From Actinomycetota bacterium (GTDB lineage Bacteria > Actinomycetota > Thermoleophilia > Gaiellales > F1-60-MAGs149), in contig CANKHS010000073.1 of assembly GCA_947481755.1 (NCBI GenBank), positions 1-6,673 of the forward strand: 6,673 nt of DNA. The letters are read 5' to 3'. Below, piece by piece: positions 1-6,103 of this stretch; within the stretch, counting starts at the first letter, position 1, and every line of letters begins with the position of its first letter. Under the pieces are notes generated by a model that saw nothing but the letters and a program-made list of their open reading frames with translations, ran no database searches and was not told the origin of the DNA. Made by a program: the position numbers and the translations under genes.

Positions 1-375
1 ATCGAACTCAATGTCACCGAAGTTGAGGACGCGTCCATAGAGGCCCTGCTTGGTGTTGACGTTCTGAATGCGATCGATGCTGGCGCTGCGTTCATTGCGA
101 TTCGCAATACCTCGCCGAACAATGACACGCCGGTCCGTGACGGTGTAATGGCTGTCGAGGCGCTTGATCCACGCAAGCACGACAACAACGGCAATGAAGA
201 TCACCGTTGCGGCGAAGAACCATGAGATCGGAACGTCCACGACGAGACCGAGCAGAATGCCCACGATCAATGGCAGCAACCCGACGATCCCCCACTTAAG
301 GAGAAACGAAATCGACCACTTCCACGTCGGACGCCCCTCCCAAATCAGTTTTTCGCCCTCCAGAATTTCTGCCAT
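1..375 (-). CDS. PH-domain membrane protein (bPH_2/DUF304-like), C-terminus beyond the window
   Basis: Only the first 125 residues are inside the window; the frame is still open at base 1. A short cytoplasmic N-terminus (MAEILEGEKLIWEGRPTWKW) is followed by two hydrophobic segments at about residues 23-46 and 50-70, a hairpin of membrane helices. A soluble part starting YTVTDRRVIVRRGI (residues 77-90) then runs through SIDRIQNVNTKQGLYGRVLNFGDIEF. This matches the signature of bacterial PH domains of the YdbT/DUF304 type: Y-x-(V/L)-T-x-x-R, a GI turn, RIQ-x-V, and GR-x-x-x-x-GD. Such proteins are small membrane-anchored proteins whose exact roles are mostly unknown. The start is well supported: GGAGGG (plus 382-387) lies 6 bases upstream of the ATG. 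The gene is divergent from the oxidoreductase, with 86 bases between them. The family is confident; the function is not known. Confidence 0.85.
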   Translation of the reverse strand, partial: MAEILEGEKLIWEGRPTWKWSISFLLKWGIVGLLPLIVGILLGLVVDVPISWFFAATVIFIAVVVVLAWIKRLDSHYTVTDRRVIVRRGIANRNERSASIDRIQNVNTKQGLYGRVLNFGDIEFD

Positions 376-404
376 TCTGTGCCCTCCTATAGTGCTGAAT
401 GAAC

Positions 405-432
405 GGTATCGCACCGACCCTCAGGGTGTAAA
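405..432 (-). promoter_or_regulatory. candidate promoter of the PH-domain gene, with an embedded inverted repeat
   Basis: On the minus strand TTTACA (plus 432-427) is followed after 16 bases by GATACC (plus 410-405), which is preceded by TGC as in an extended -10. The -35 matches the consensus at 5 of 6 positions, the -10 at only 3 of 6. The implied transcript start would lie about 20 bases before the ATG, leaving room for the GGAGGG ribosome site. Between the boxes sits an inverted repeat, ACCCT-C-AGGGT (417-427), a possible operator. This is a reading by eye with weak -10 support. Confidence 0.3.
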
Positions 433-449
433 CACAAGCCCATGGGTGG

Positions 450-455
450 TAGATT
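450..455 (+). promoter_or_regulatory. candidate -10 box for a leaderless start of the oxidoreductase gene
   Basis: TAGATT fits the TAnnnT pattern and ends 6 bases before the ATG at 462, so transcription could begin at the start codon itself. No good Shine-Dalgarno precedes that ATG; the only purine-rich stretch, GGTGG at 445-449, is 12 bases away. Leaderless mRNAs with exactly this spacing are common in actinobacteria. The -35 position 17 bases upstream (TGTAAA, 427-432) is weak and would overlap the divergent promoter. Confidence 0.3.
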
Positions 456-461
456 CCGCGC

Positions 462-1634
462 ATGGGTGCGTATGACGTTTGTGTAATTGGTAGTGGGCTC
501 GTTGGCGCATCCACCGCGAACGCTCTCGTACGTGAAGGTGCGGGCCGTGTCCTGCTCCTCGACCGCGGCAACGCTGGTGGTGGCGACTCTGCGTTGACCT
601 TCGGCATGGTTCGCCGCCACTACACAAACCCGGTGCTGATTCAGCTGTCGATGGCCGGCACTGAGATCCTCGCCCATTGGGATGAGGAGGTCGGAGTCGG
701 CAGTAGTGCCTATGTACCGACTGGCTATCTGTTGCCGGTGCCGGAGCGCCTGGTCGATGCCTGTCGCACCAACGTCGAGCGCCAGCAGGGCTTCGGACTC
801 GAGACCCAGCTGCTGACACCGTCCGAGATCCACGAAGTAGAACCACTGCTGTCTCTTGAGGGCGTCGCAGCGGCAGCGTATGAGCCGCATGGTGGTGTCT
901 GTGACAGTCGTCTGATGATCGACTCGTGGCTGCTCGATGCACTCGGCCGCGGCCTCGAACTGCGCCAGCACGCACCCGTCGCGGCGATCACCTTCGATGG
1001 AGATCGTGCCACTGGGGTGCAACTAGCGGATGGAGAACGCATCGAAGCCGGTCAGGTCGTCGTCGCCACGGGCGGTTGGTCCCCAGAGGTCCTCGCGGGC
1101 ATCTGGGAGGTGCCATTCAACCTTGTTCGCATTCAGGTTGCCGTCCTCCGTCTGCCGCCGGGCCAGGTCGCGCCGGCGGCCGTGACGAGCGATGCGGTCT
1201 CGAATGTCGTCGTCCGGTCGGCTGCGGGGCGCGACATCTGGGTCGTCGCGTATCAAGCCGACACACCGACCATCAGCGTGCGAGACGATTGCCAACTGCC
1301 GTTGCTCGACGGCTACGAGAGTGCCATTCGTGGTCCCCTCGAGGAGCGCTTCCCCACGCTTGCAGGCGCACCGCTGGTGGGTGGCTGGGGTGGCGCCTAC
1401 GACGCGACGCCGGACTGGCACCCCCTCGTCGGCCAAGTCCCCGGCACCGAGAATCTCTGGATCTGCGCCGGTTGGTCCGGCCATGGCCTCAAGTCGACTC
1501 CTGCCATCGGTCGCGTGATGGCCTCGCTCGTCACCGGGCAGACGCCCACAATCGATGTCAGCGACCTTGCGCCCGATCGTTTTGCACGAGGTTTCGAGAA
1601 CCCGTGCGCTTATGGTCCTGGTGCACGTGCCTGA
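462..1634 (+). CDS. FAD-dependent oxidoreductase, DAO family (SoxB/glycine-oxidase-like)
   Basis: A 390-residue flavoprotein expected to oxidise a secondary amine or amino acid, such as sarcosine, glycine or a D-amino acid; the substrate cannot be read from the sequence. The N-terminus VCVIGSGLVGAS (residues 7-17) is the GxGxxG dinucleotide-binding loop, with an acidic D35 at the end of the second strand (VLLLDRG) for the FAD ribose. The segment DSALTFGMVRRHY (42-54) resembles the flavin-contact loop of SoxB-type enzymes. VVVATGGWSP (199-208) is the second FAD-contact strand. The C-terminal GGWGGAYDATPDWHPLVG (307-324) and AGWSGHGLKSTPAIG (336-350) are the hallmark end of the DAO fold. The covalent-flavin cysteine of monomeric sarcosine oxidase is absent near TPD, so FAD is probably non-covalent. 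There is no signal peptide, so it is likely cytoplasmic. Full length for the family. No partner subunits (SoxA, SoxD, SoxG) are next to it, which argues against a heterotetrameric sarcosine oxidase. Confidence 0.9.
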   Translation: MGAYDVCVIGSGLVGASTANALVREGAGRVLLLDRGNAGGGDSALTFGMVRRHYTNPVLIQLSMAGTEILAHWDEEVGVGSSAYVPTGYLLPVPERLVDACRTNVERQQGFGLETQLLTPSEIHEVEPLLSLEGVAAAAYEPHGGVCDSRLMIDSWLLDALGRGLELRQHAPVAAITFDGDRATGVQLADGERIEAGQVVVATGGWSPEVLAGIWEVPFNLVRIQVAVLRLPPGQVAPAAVTSDAVSNVVVRSAAGRDIWVVAYQADTPTISVRDDCQLPLLDGYESAIRGPLEERFPTLAGAPLVGGWGGAYDATPDWHPLVGQVPGTENLWICAGWSGHGLKSTPAIGRVMASLVTGQTPTIDVSDLAPDRFARGFENPCAYGPGARA

Positions 1635-1666
1635 CTGCTAGCAGGCGGAACACACTCGCAGCACTA
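1635..1666. other. convergent intergenic gap with a 10-base palindrome
   Basis: Two genes end facing each other across 32 bases. The perfect palindrome CTGCTAGCAG (1635-1644) directly follows the oxidoreductase stop. It has no T-tract on either side and almost no loop, so it is not a convincing intrinsic terminator. Nothing else is seen here. Confidence 0.4.
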
Positions 1667-3658
1667 CTACCCGGTGGTGGGCTCGGCTGGTTGTCGAGTG
1701 GGAGTTGGTTTTGGAGTGCGGATCTTCAGCGTCTTGGTAGCGGGCGCTCCAACGAGACCATCCCTACTAGGTGTGATACTGATGAGCCAGGTGCCAGCTC
1801 GCTTCAAGCTGATCTCACAGGTGGCAGTGCGCTTGCTGGTCTTCTTGTTGGTTGTGATTTTGCACGTTCCACGCACTGTTCGAATGGCGTGGGTTTGGAA
1901 GCGCCGGTTAGCGTTGCTGGTGGCGACGATCGTGTAGGTCGTGTCGGGTGCTGCAGCGAACTGGCTGGTGATTGACTGGTTAGTCGTGCGTGTACCTGTC
2001 GCCCATTGAATGCGTGTGGGTGTTGGGGGTAAGGCGGACTCGCCGGGAGGAATGCTAGACGCGGCTGGGGTGACACTGACCGCGCTCGATGCACTACCGG
2101 CCCCAGTGCCGTTGATGGCGCGGAGTTTGACTTGGTAGGCGGTGCCGTTGGTGAGGCCGGTGATTACGAGTGGTGACGCGGTCGAGGCGGGGTTACGTGT
2201 CGTCCACGATCCACCGTTGTCGGTGGAATATTCATAGTTGATGATCGCGCTGCCATTATTGGCCCCTGTAGTAAAAGCAACACTCGCACTCCCATCTCCC
2301 GGCGTGGCAAGAAGGCTGGTTGGCGCGTCAGGCGCGGCAGACGGGGTAACGCTGTTTGACGCAACTGATGCGGCTGTTTGCCATGTATTGAGATTGGCAG
2401 TCGCAGTGAATGTGTATGCGATTCCAAGAGCCAAGCCACTCACGACGCAGGATGGGGCCGGCGCGGTGATGGTGCAACTCAATGTGTTGTCCTGCACCGA
2501 GGTGACGGTGTACGAGGTCGGCGATCCGTAACGAGCCGAAGCCGGATTGGCAGCGCTGACCGTCGCTGAAGTCACGCCACTAAGCACCGTGACGGGTGCC
2601 GCTGGCCGGCTTGGAGGGGCAGGACTTGCGCCTGTCGCCTTCCAGACGTTGGCAGATGAAGCGTTCGCCACGTAGACATTACCGCCGGAATCGATCGTGA
2701 TCGCGACAGGCTCGATCCCACTGTCGGCCCAACCGGCGGCCGTACCGTTCGCTGCGATCCGCGTCACCCGGTTTGGGTTGTATGCATCGTTAGCCGTGTA
2801 GAGATTCCCGGCTGAATCGATCGTAATTCCAGACGGGTAGCTGCCGGTGGACACTGGCCATGGAGACCCATAGTTCGTCCCGTCGGGAGCCAACTTTGCA
2901 ACACTCGCCGCCCCCCATCGCGTAACGTAAACGTTGCCGGCAGAGTCAACCGCTATCGCCCCGGCCCCGGCGCCGGTCGACGCGGGCCAGTTGCCCCCCG
3001 CCACTGATCCGCTCGGCGCGATCTTCGACACGGTGCCCGTGCCGTTGTTGCCGGTGAAGATGTTGCCGGCCGAATCGGCTGCAATCCAGAGTGGCTGGCT
3101 TCCCGCACCGGTTAAGGCCGGCCAGTTTCCGCCAGCAGGTGTTCCAGTCGGCAACAGCTTCATGACTGCGTCAGAACCGCTTAGCGCGACGAATATGTTG
3201 TCTGCTGCGTCAATTGCGATACCGCGCGGACCGCTTCCAGCCCCAGTCGAGACCGGCCAGTTTCCGCCAGCAGGTGTTCCATTCGGCGACAGCTTCATGA
3301 CCGCGTTGGATCCATTCAACGTCACGTAAATGTTGTCTGCGGAATCGATGACGATCCCGCGCGGGCCACTGCTTGCGGCGGTCGTTACGGGCCAGTTGCC
3401 ACCAGCGGACGCGCCTCCTGGAGTGAGCTTTGAAACGCTCCCTACGCCGGAGCCATTGTTGTAGTTCGTCGTGTAGATGTTTCCTACTGAATCAATCGCG
3501 ATGGCGTTGGGACTGGATCCGGTTGTCCCGTAGAGCGCCGACGTGGCGTGGGCTGGCGTGGCCAAAAAGGCAGCACCCGTGACAGAAGCTGCGACAGCGA
3601 GAGCAGCCAGTGCAAGTGATTTGGTAAGGCGATTGGTGCGAAACGGGTGTGGCGTCAT
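1667..3658 (-). CDS. secreted NHL beta-propeller protein with fibronectin-III-like domains
   Basis: A 663-residue exported protein of unknown function. Residues 1-38 form a classical signal peptide: basic TNRLTK, a hydrophobic AL-rich core, and a TPAHA cleavage site before TSALYG. Residues 40-345 hold seven repeats of 40-48 residues built on the pattern GNWP-x-x-TG...GI-x-IDSAGNIYV...KL-x-P-x-GT-x-AG, a seven-bladed NHL/Vgb-like propeller. Residues about 350-440 and 444-532 are two fibronectin-III-like domains; the second has the typical GLTNGTAYQVKLRAIN ending. Residues about 540-650 form an unnamed module, followed by a Pro/Thr tail (KPTPTRQPAEPTTG). The mature protein has only four cysteines, in two close pairs (C395/C404 and C599/C613), probably disulfides. 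There is no LPxTG motif, lipobox or C-terminal membrane helix, so it is likely released or held non-covalently. A ligand-binding or cell-surface role is inference. The start is supported by the signal peptide; upstream there is only a weak GGA. Confidence 0.85.
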   Translation of the reverse strand: MTPHPFRTNRLTKSLALAALAVAASVTGAAFLATPAHATSALYGTTGSSPNAIAIDSVGNIYTTNYNNGSGVGSVSKLTPGGASAGGNWPVTTAASSGPRGIVIDSADNIYVTLNGSNAVMKLSPNGTPAGGNWPVSTGAGSGPRGIAIDAADNIFVALSGSDAVMKLLPTGTPAGGNWPALTGAGSQPLWIAADSAGNIFTGNNGTGTVSKIAPSGSVAGGNWPASTGAGAGAIAVDSAGNVYVTRWGAASVAKLAPDGTNYGSPWPVSTGSYPSGITIDSAGNLYTANDAYNPNRVTRIAANGTAAGWADSGIEPVAITIDSGGNVYVANASSANVWKATGASPAPPSRPAAPVTVLSGVTSATVSAANPASARYGSPTSYTVTSVQDNTLSCTITAPAPSCVVSGLALGIAYTFTATANLNTWQTAASVASNSVTPSAAPDAPTSLLATPGDGSASVAFTTGANNGSAIINYEYSTDNGGSWTTRNPASTASPLVITGLTNGTAYQVKLRAINGTGAGSASSAVSVTPAASSIPPGESALPPTPTRIQWATGTRTTNQSITSQFAAAPDTTYTIVATSNANRRFQTHAIRTVRGTCKITTNKKTSKRTATCEISLKRAGTWLISITPSRDGLVGAPATKTLKIRTPKPTPTRQPAEPTTG
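2624..3541 (-). repeat. seven NHL-type blades in the secreted protein
   Basis: The blades begin at residues 40, 87, 132, 177, 222, 265 and 310. Six of them share a (G/S)-x-WP or similar opening and a D-S/A-A-x-N-(I/L/V)-(Y/F) core strand; the seventh is shorter (WADSGIEPVAITIDSGGNVYV). Seven copies is the usual number for a closed propeller of this kind, so the domain looks complete. Confidence 0.8.
3118..3306 (-). repeat. near-identical DNA repeat of neighbouring propeller blades
   Basis: Bases 3118-3171 and 3253-3306 match at 51 of 54 positions, including 29 identical bases in a row (3118-3146 against 3253-3281). The period is 135 bases, exactly one 45-residue blade. The repeat covers the end of one blade and the GTPAGGNWP junction with the next. 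Two of the three mismatches change the residue and one falls on a synonymous site by eye, suggesting recent duplication or gene conversion between the blades starting at residues 87 and 132. Confidence 0.8.
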
Positions 3659-3675
3659 CTATTCCAAGCGAACTA

Positions 3676-3689
3676 CTTTGGCGACAAAG
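3676..3689 (-). other. small hairpin just upstream of the secreted-protein start
   Basis: CTTTG and CAAAG pair around a 4-base loop (TCGC on the coding strand). The hairpin lies 18-31 bases before the ATG at 3658, within the presumed leader. The stem is only 5 bp, so it may be chance. Confidence 0.25.
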
Positions 3690-3694
3690 GAAAA

Positions 3695-3721
3695 ATGTTA
3701 CTGCACAACACGAGCGCTCAA
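3695..3721 (-). promoter_or_regulatory. candidate promoter of the secreted-protein gene
   Basis: On the minus strand TTGAGC (plus 3721-3716) and TAACAT (plus 3700-3695) each match their consensus at 4 of 6 positions. They are 15 bases apart, which is shorter than ideal. Transcription would start about 30 bases before the ATG at 3658. The perfect palindrome GAGCGCTC (3712-3719) overlaps the -35 box and could be an operator half. If real, this gives the gene its own promoter, separate from rel. Confidence 0.25.
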
Positions 3722-3725
3722 AGGT

Positions 3726-3791
3726 ACCTTCAAGGCAGGCGGGCGATTCTCTCTTGGAGGGTAGAGAGAGTCTTGCCCGCGGTCTTGAGGT
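3726..3791 (-). ncRNA. long near-perfect hairpin between rel and the secreted-protein gene
   Basis: Three stems stack in one hairpin. The outer stem is ACCTTCAAG (3726-3734) with CTTGAGGT (3784-3791), one bulged base. The middle stem is GCGGGC (3739-3744) with GCCCGC (3775-3780). The inner stem is GATTCTCTCT (3745-3754) with AGAGAGAGTC (3763-3772), one mismatch. An internal loop (4 against 3 bases) and a 2-base bulge separate them, giving about 23 Watson-Crick pairs. The apical loop on the coding strand is ACCCUCCA. It lies 67 bases after the rel stop and 67 before the next ATG. No U-run follows on the minus strand, so it is not a standard intrinsic terminator. It could be an RNA structure, a small RNA, an mRNA 3' end stabiliser or a short repetitive element. 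The structure is certain as sequence; its role is open. Confidence 0.5.
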
Positions 3792-3801
3792 CTGCTGCAC
3801 C

Positions 3802-3814
3802 CGCCGTCTCGGCG
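3802..3814 (-). other. GC-rich hairpin downstream of rel
   Basis: CGCCG and CGGCG pair around a 3-base loop. It sits between the rel-proximal hairpin and the large hairpin, and no T-tract follows. It may be part of a multi-stem rel 3' end, but the stem is short. Confidence 0.3.
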
Positions 3815-3843
3815 CACGCACCCGATCACAGGCTGGATGCGCG

Positions 3844-3856
3844 CTACGCGGCGTAG
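3844..3856 (-). terminator. short hairpin immediately after the rel stop codon
   Basis: CTACG pairs with CGTAG around a 3-base loop, beginning one base after the rel TGA. It is followed by GC-rich sequence and not by a U-run. At best it is a weak or Rho-assisted end signal or an mRNA 3' structure. Confidence 0.25.
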
Positions 3857-3857
3857 A

Positions 3858-6053
3858 TCAACTGCGCTCACCCGGCGTGACGCGGAACGCGTCGACCACC
3901 GACTCGATCTGGCGCAACGACGTCAGGACGGTCTTGAGCGTACGAAGGTCACCGATCTCGAGCACGTACCAGTTGCGCGACATGCCTTCGCTGACGTGGC
4001 CGCCGTACTCCACCACGTTGCAGCCATGTTCTGCCACCGTACGACCGACGTCTTCGAGCAGCCGCGGACGATCCCAGGCTTCGAGCGCTACGCCAACGCG
4101 GAACGACGCCTCTGGCGCATCACCACTCCAGGCGACCGGCGTAAAGCGCTCAGGTGTTCGGGCCAACTGTCGCGAATTTGGGCAGTCACCGCGATGGATC
4201 GTGATGCCCCGACCAACTGAGATGTAGCCCACGATGTCGTCGCCCGGCACGGGTGTGCAGCACTTTGCCATTCGCACCATCACGCCTGCCCCGGCCTCGC
4301 CGTCAACGACGATGCCGTAGGCGTCCGAGGCAAGTGCGCGACTGCGCCCACCCGTGCGGCGCGTCGGCGTCGGTTCGGTCTCGACCTCGGCAGTCTTGAG
4401 CTGCGCCAACAGCTTCTGAATCACGATCGGCACGGTGATTTTGCCGCTCCCGAGCGCGACGTAGAACTCCTCCGCCTTGTGATACCCCATCTCGCGCATC
4501 ACACCAGCCAAAACCGGCGACGAGGCGATCCGTTGCGTGGGCAGCCGATTCTGCTTGAGCGCGTTCTGCAGTAGATCGCGACCCTTCTGCTCCGTGTCCT
4601 CGCGCTGCTCGCGTGCGAACCAGACACGGATCTTGTTGCGCGCCCGCGTCGTGGTGACGACCCCGAGCCAGTCGCGAGATGGTCCACGCTCACCCTTGGA
4701 CGTCAGCACCTCGACGATGTCGCCCGAATTGAGCGTCGACGACAGCGAGACAATCCGCCCGTTGACCTTGGCCCCAACGCAACGATGTCCAACGTCGGTA
4801 TGGACGGCGTACGCGAAATCGAGCGGCGTTGCCCCTGCCGCCAGGGCCTTCAACTCGCCCTTCGGTGTGAAGACGAAGATCTCGTCGTCGACGAGTCCCG
4901 TGCGCAGGTCGGCCATGTAGCCCTGCGGATCACCCTCCGGCACCGCAACCAGATCGTCCAGCCACTGCGTGGCAACGCCGGCTCGCTCTTTGTAGAGCCA
5001 ATGCGCCGCGACACCGTACTCGGCTCGCTGGTGCATCTGGACGGTACGTACCTGGATCTCGAGCGGCTTACCGTGCGGTCCAATGATCGTCGTGTGCAGC
5101 GACTGGTACCCGTTCGTCTTTGGCACGGCGATGTAGTCCTTGAACCGTCCAGGCATTGGCTTCCAGAGTGCGTGGACGACACCGATGGTGCCGTAGCAAT
5201 CACGATCCGAGTCGACCAGTACGCGCATCGCTGTGAGGTCGTAGATCTCGTTGAATTCTTTGCCGCGCCGCGTCATCTTCTCGTAAATCGAGTAGAAGTG
5301 CTTGGCGCGCCCGGCGATCGACGCTTTGATCGAGACCACCTGCAACTGATCGAGCAACTGCTCACCGGCCTCGGAGACAAACCGTTCACGATCGGCACGG
5401 CGCTCGTTGACCATCGATTCGATCTCGGCGTACTTGCGGGGGTAGAGCGTTGCGAAGGCGAGATCTTCGAGCTCCCACTTGATCGAGTGAATACCCAGAC
5501 GATGGGCAAGCGGTGCGTAGACCTCGAGCGTCTCCTTGGCCTTCTGCAGTTGCTTCTGCTTACCAAGGAACGACAAGGTGCGCATGTTGTGCAGACGATC
5601 GGCGAGCTTGATCACGATCACCCGAATGTCCTCGGCCATCGACAGGATCATCTTGCGATAGTTCTCGGCCTCTGCCTCTTCGCGCGACGCGAACTGGATC
5701 TTCGAGAGCTTGGTGACGCCCTCCACCAGAACGCGCACCTCGGGACCAAAGCGCTGCTCGATCTCGTCGGCCGTGGCCTCGGTGTCTTCGACCACGTCGT
5801 GCAGCAATGCGCCGATCAGCACGTTCTCTGGCTGCCTCAACTGGGCGCAGATTTTGGCGACGCCCCACGGGTGGTACACAAACGGCTCACCACTCTTCCG
5901 CAGCTGTCCATCGTGGTGCAGACAGGCCATTTCGAAGGCAACGGCCAGACGCTCTGTGTCGGCATCCGGCGCGTACTCATGGACGTCCTCGATCAGTTCG
6001 TCCAAAAGCTCGCGATGAATCTCCGCGGCGGGTACAAGTGCGGTAACGGGCAT
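3858..6053 (-). CDS. rel: bifunctional (p)ppGpp synthetase/hydrolase Rel
   Basis: A 731-residue cytoplasmic long RSH enzyme that transfers pyrophosphate from ATP to GDP/GTP on ribosomes with uncharged tRNA and also hydrolyses (p)ppGpp. The hydrolase HD domain (about 30-190) keeps H47, H85-D86, E89-D90 and D152/N156 in KLADRLHNM, so hydrolysis should work. The synthetase domain (about 230-355) has GRAKHFYSIYEKM, IYDLTAMRV with D272, NGYQSLHTT, LEIQVRT with E332 and EYGVAAHW. Its RFKD (303-306) is the RXKD motif of bifunctional Rel/SpoT, in place of the EXDD of synthesis-only RelA. A TGS domain (390-452), a helical region, a zinc-finger/RIS region with C598-C599, H620 and C624, and a C-terminal ACT domain (651-727) complete the usual order. 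The length is normal and nothing essential is missing. Upstream, only AGG close to the ATG resembles a ribosome site. It lies 43 bases after probable recJ on the same strand, so the two are likely cotranscribed. Confidence 0.97.
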   Translation of the reverse strand: MPVTALVPAAEIHRELLDELIEDVHEYAPDADTERLAVAFEMACLHHDGQLRKSGEPFVYHPWGVAKICAQLRQPENVLIGALLHDVVEDTEATADEIEQRFGPEVRVLVEGVTKLSKIQFASREEAEAENYRKMILSMAEDIRVIVIKLADRLHNMRTLSFLGKQKQLQKAKETLEVYAPLAHRLGIHSIKWELEDLAFATLYPRKYAEIESMVNERRADRERFVSEAGEQLLDQLQVVSIKASIAGRAKHFYSIYEKMTRRGKEFNEIYDLTAMRVLVDSDRDCYGTIGVVHALWKPMPGRFKDYIAVPKTNGYQSLHTTIIGPHGKPLEIQVRTVQMHQRAEYGVAAHWLYKERAGVATQWLDDLVAVPEGDPQGYMADLRTGLVDDEIFVFTPKGELKALAAGATPLDFAYAVHTDVGHRCVGAKVNGRIVSLSSTLNSGDIVEVLTSKGERGPSRDWLGVVTTTRARNKIRVWFAREQREDTEQKGRDLLQNALKQNRLPTQRIASSPVLAGVMREMGYHKAEEFYVALGSGKITVPIVIQKLLAQLKTAEVETEPTPTRRTGGRSRALASDAYGIVVDGEAGAGVMVRMAKCCTPVPGDDIVGYISVGRGITIHRGDCPNSRQLARTPERFTPVAWSGDAPEASFRVGVALEAWDRPRLLEDVGRTVAEHGCNVVEYGGHVSEGMSRNWYVLEIGDLRTLKTVLTSLRQIESVVDAFRVTPGERS

Positions 6054-6103
6054 TGCCTAGCGAATGGTACCGGAGTCCGATTCTCGGTTGGTCTAACTAG
6101 GCA
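6054..6103 (-). repeat. 7-base inverted repeat joining the recJ stop and the Rel start region
   Basis: On the coding strand TGCCTAG (plus 6103-6097), containing the last codon and stop of the upstream gene, is perfectly complementary to CTAGGCA (plus 6060-6054), which touches the Rel ATG and includes its only AGG. A G-U pair can extend it inward. The 36-base interval contains a further small hairpin, CCGA-GAA-TCGG (6087-6077). In mRNA the fold would hide the Rel ribosome site until a ribosome reaches the upstream stop. That role is inference. Confidence 0.4.

Noticed and set aside
442..486. A 14-residue upstream frame overlapping the oxidoreductase start (ATG at 442)
   Set aside because: No ribosome site precedes it and its ATG arises from a chance CATGGGTG repeat at 441 and 461, so regulation by it is unsupported.
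387..1022. A 211-codon minus-strand frame opposite the oxidoreductase
   Set aside because: It is antisense to the FAD-binding half of a well-supported gene, has no domain, and has no start signal.
1635..1644. CTGCTAGCAG as a bidirectional terminator
   Set aside because: The palindrome has no loop of usable size without losing pairs and no T-tract on either side.
926..1975. A 349-codon plus-strand frame overlapping the oxidoreductase and the end of the secreted-protein gene
   Set aside because: It is out of frame with the clear DAO-family enzyme, is Arg/Ser/Gly-rich without domains, and crosses the convergent gene end.
3659..3857. A cyclic-dinucleotide riboswitch in the leader of the secreted-protein gene
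   Set aside because: Actinobacterial secreted-protein genes sometimes carry c-di-AMP switches, but by eye I could not match the conserved core of the ydaO or GEMM classes here; a covariance search would settle it.
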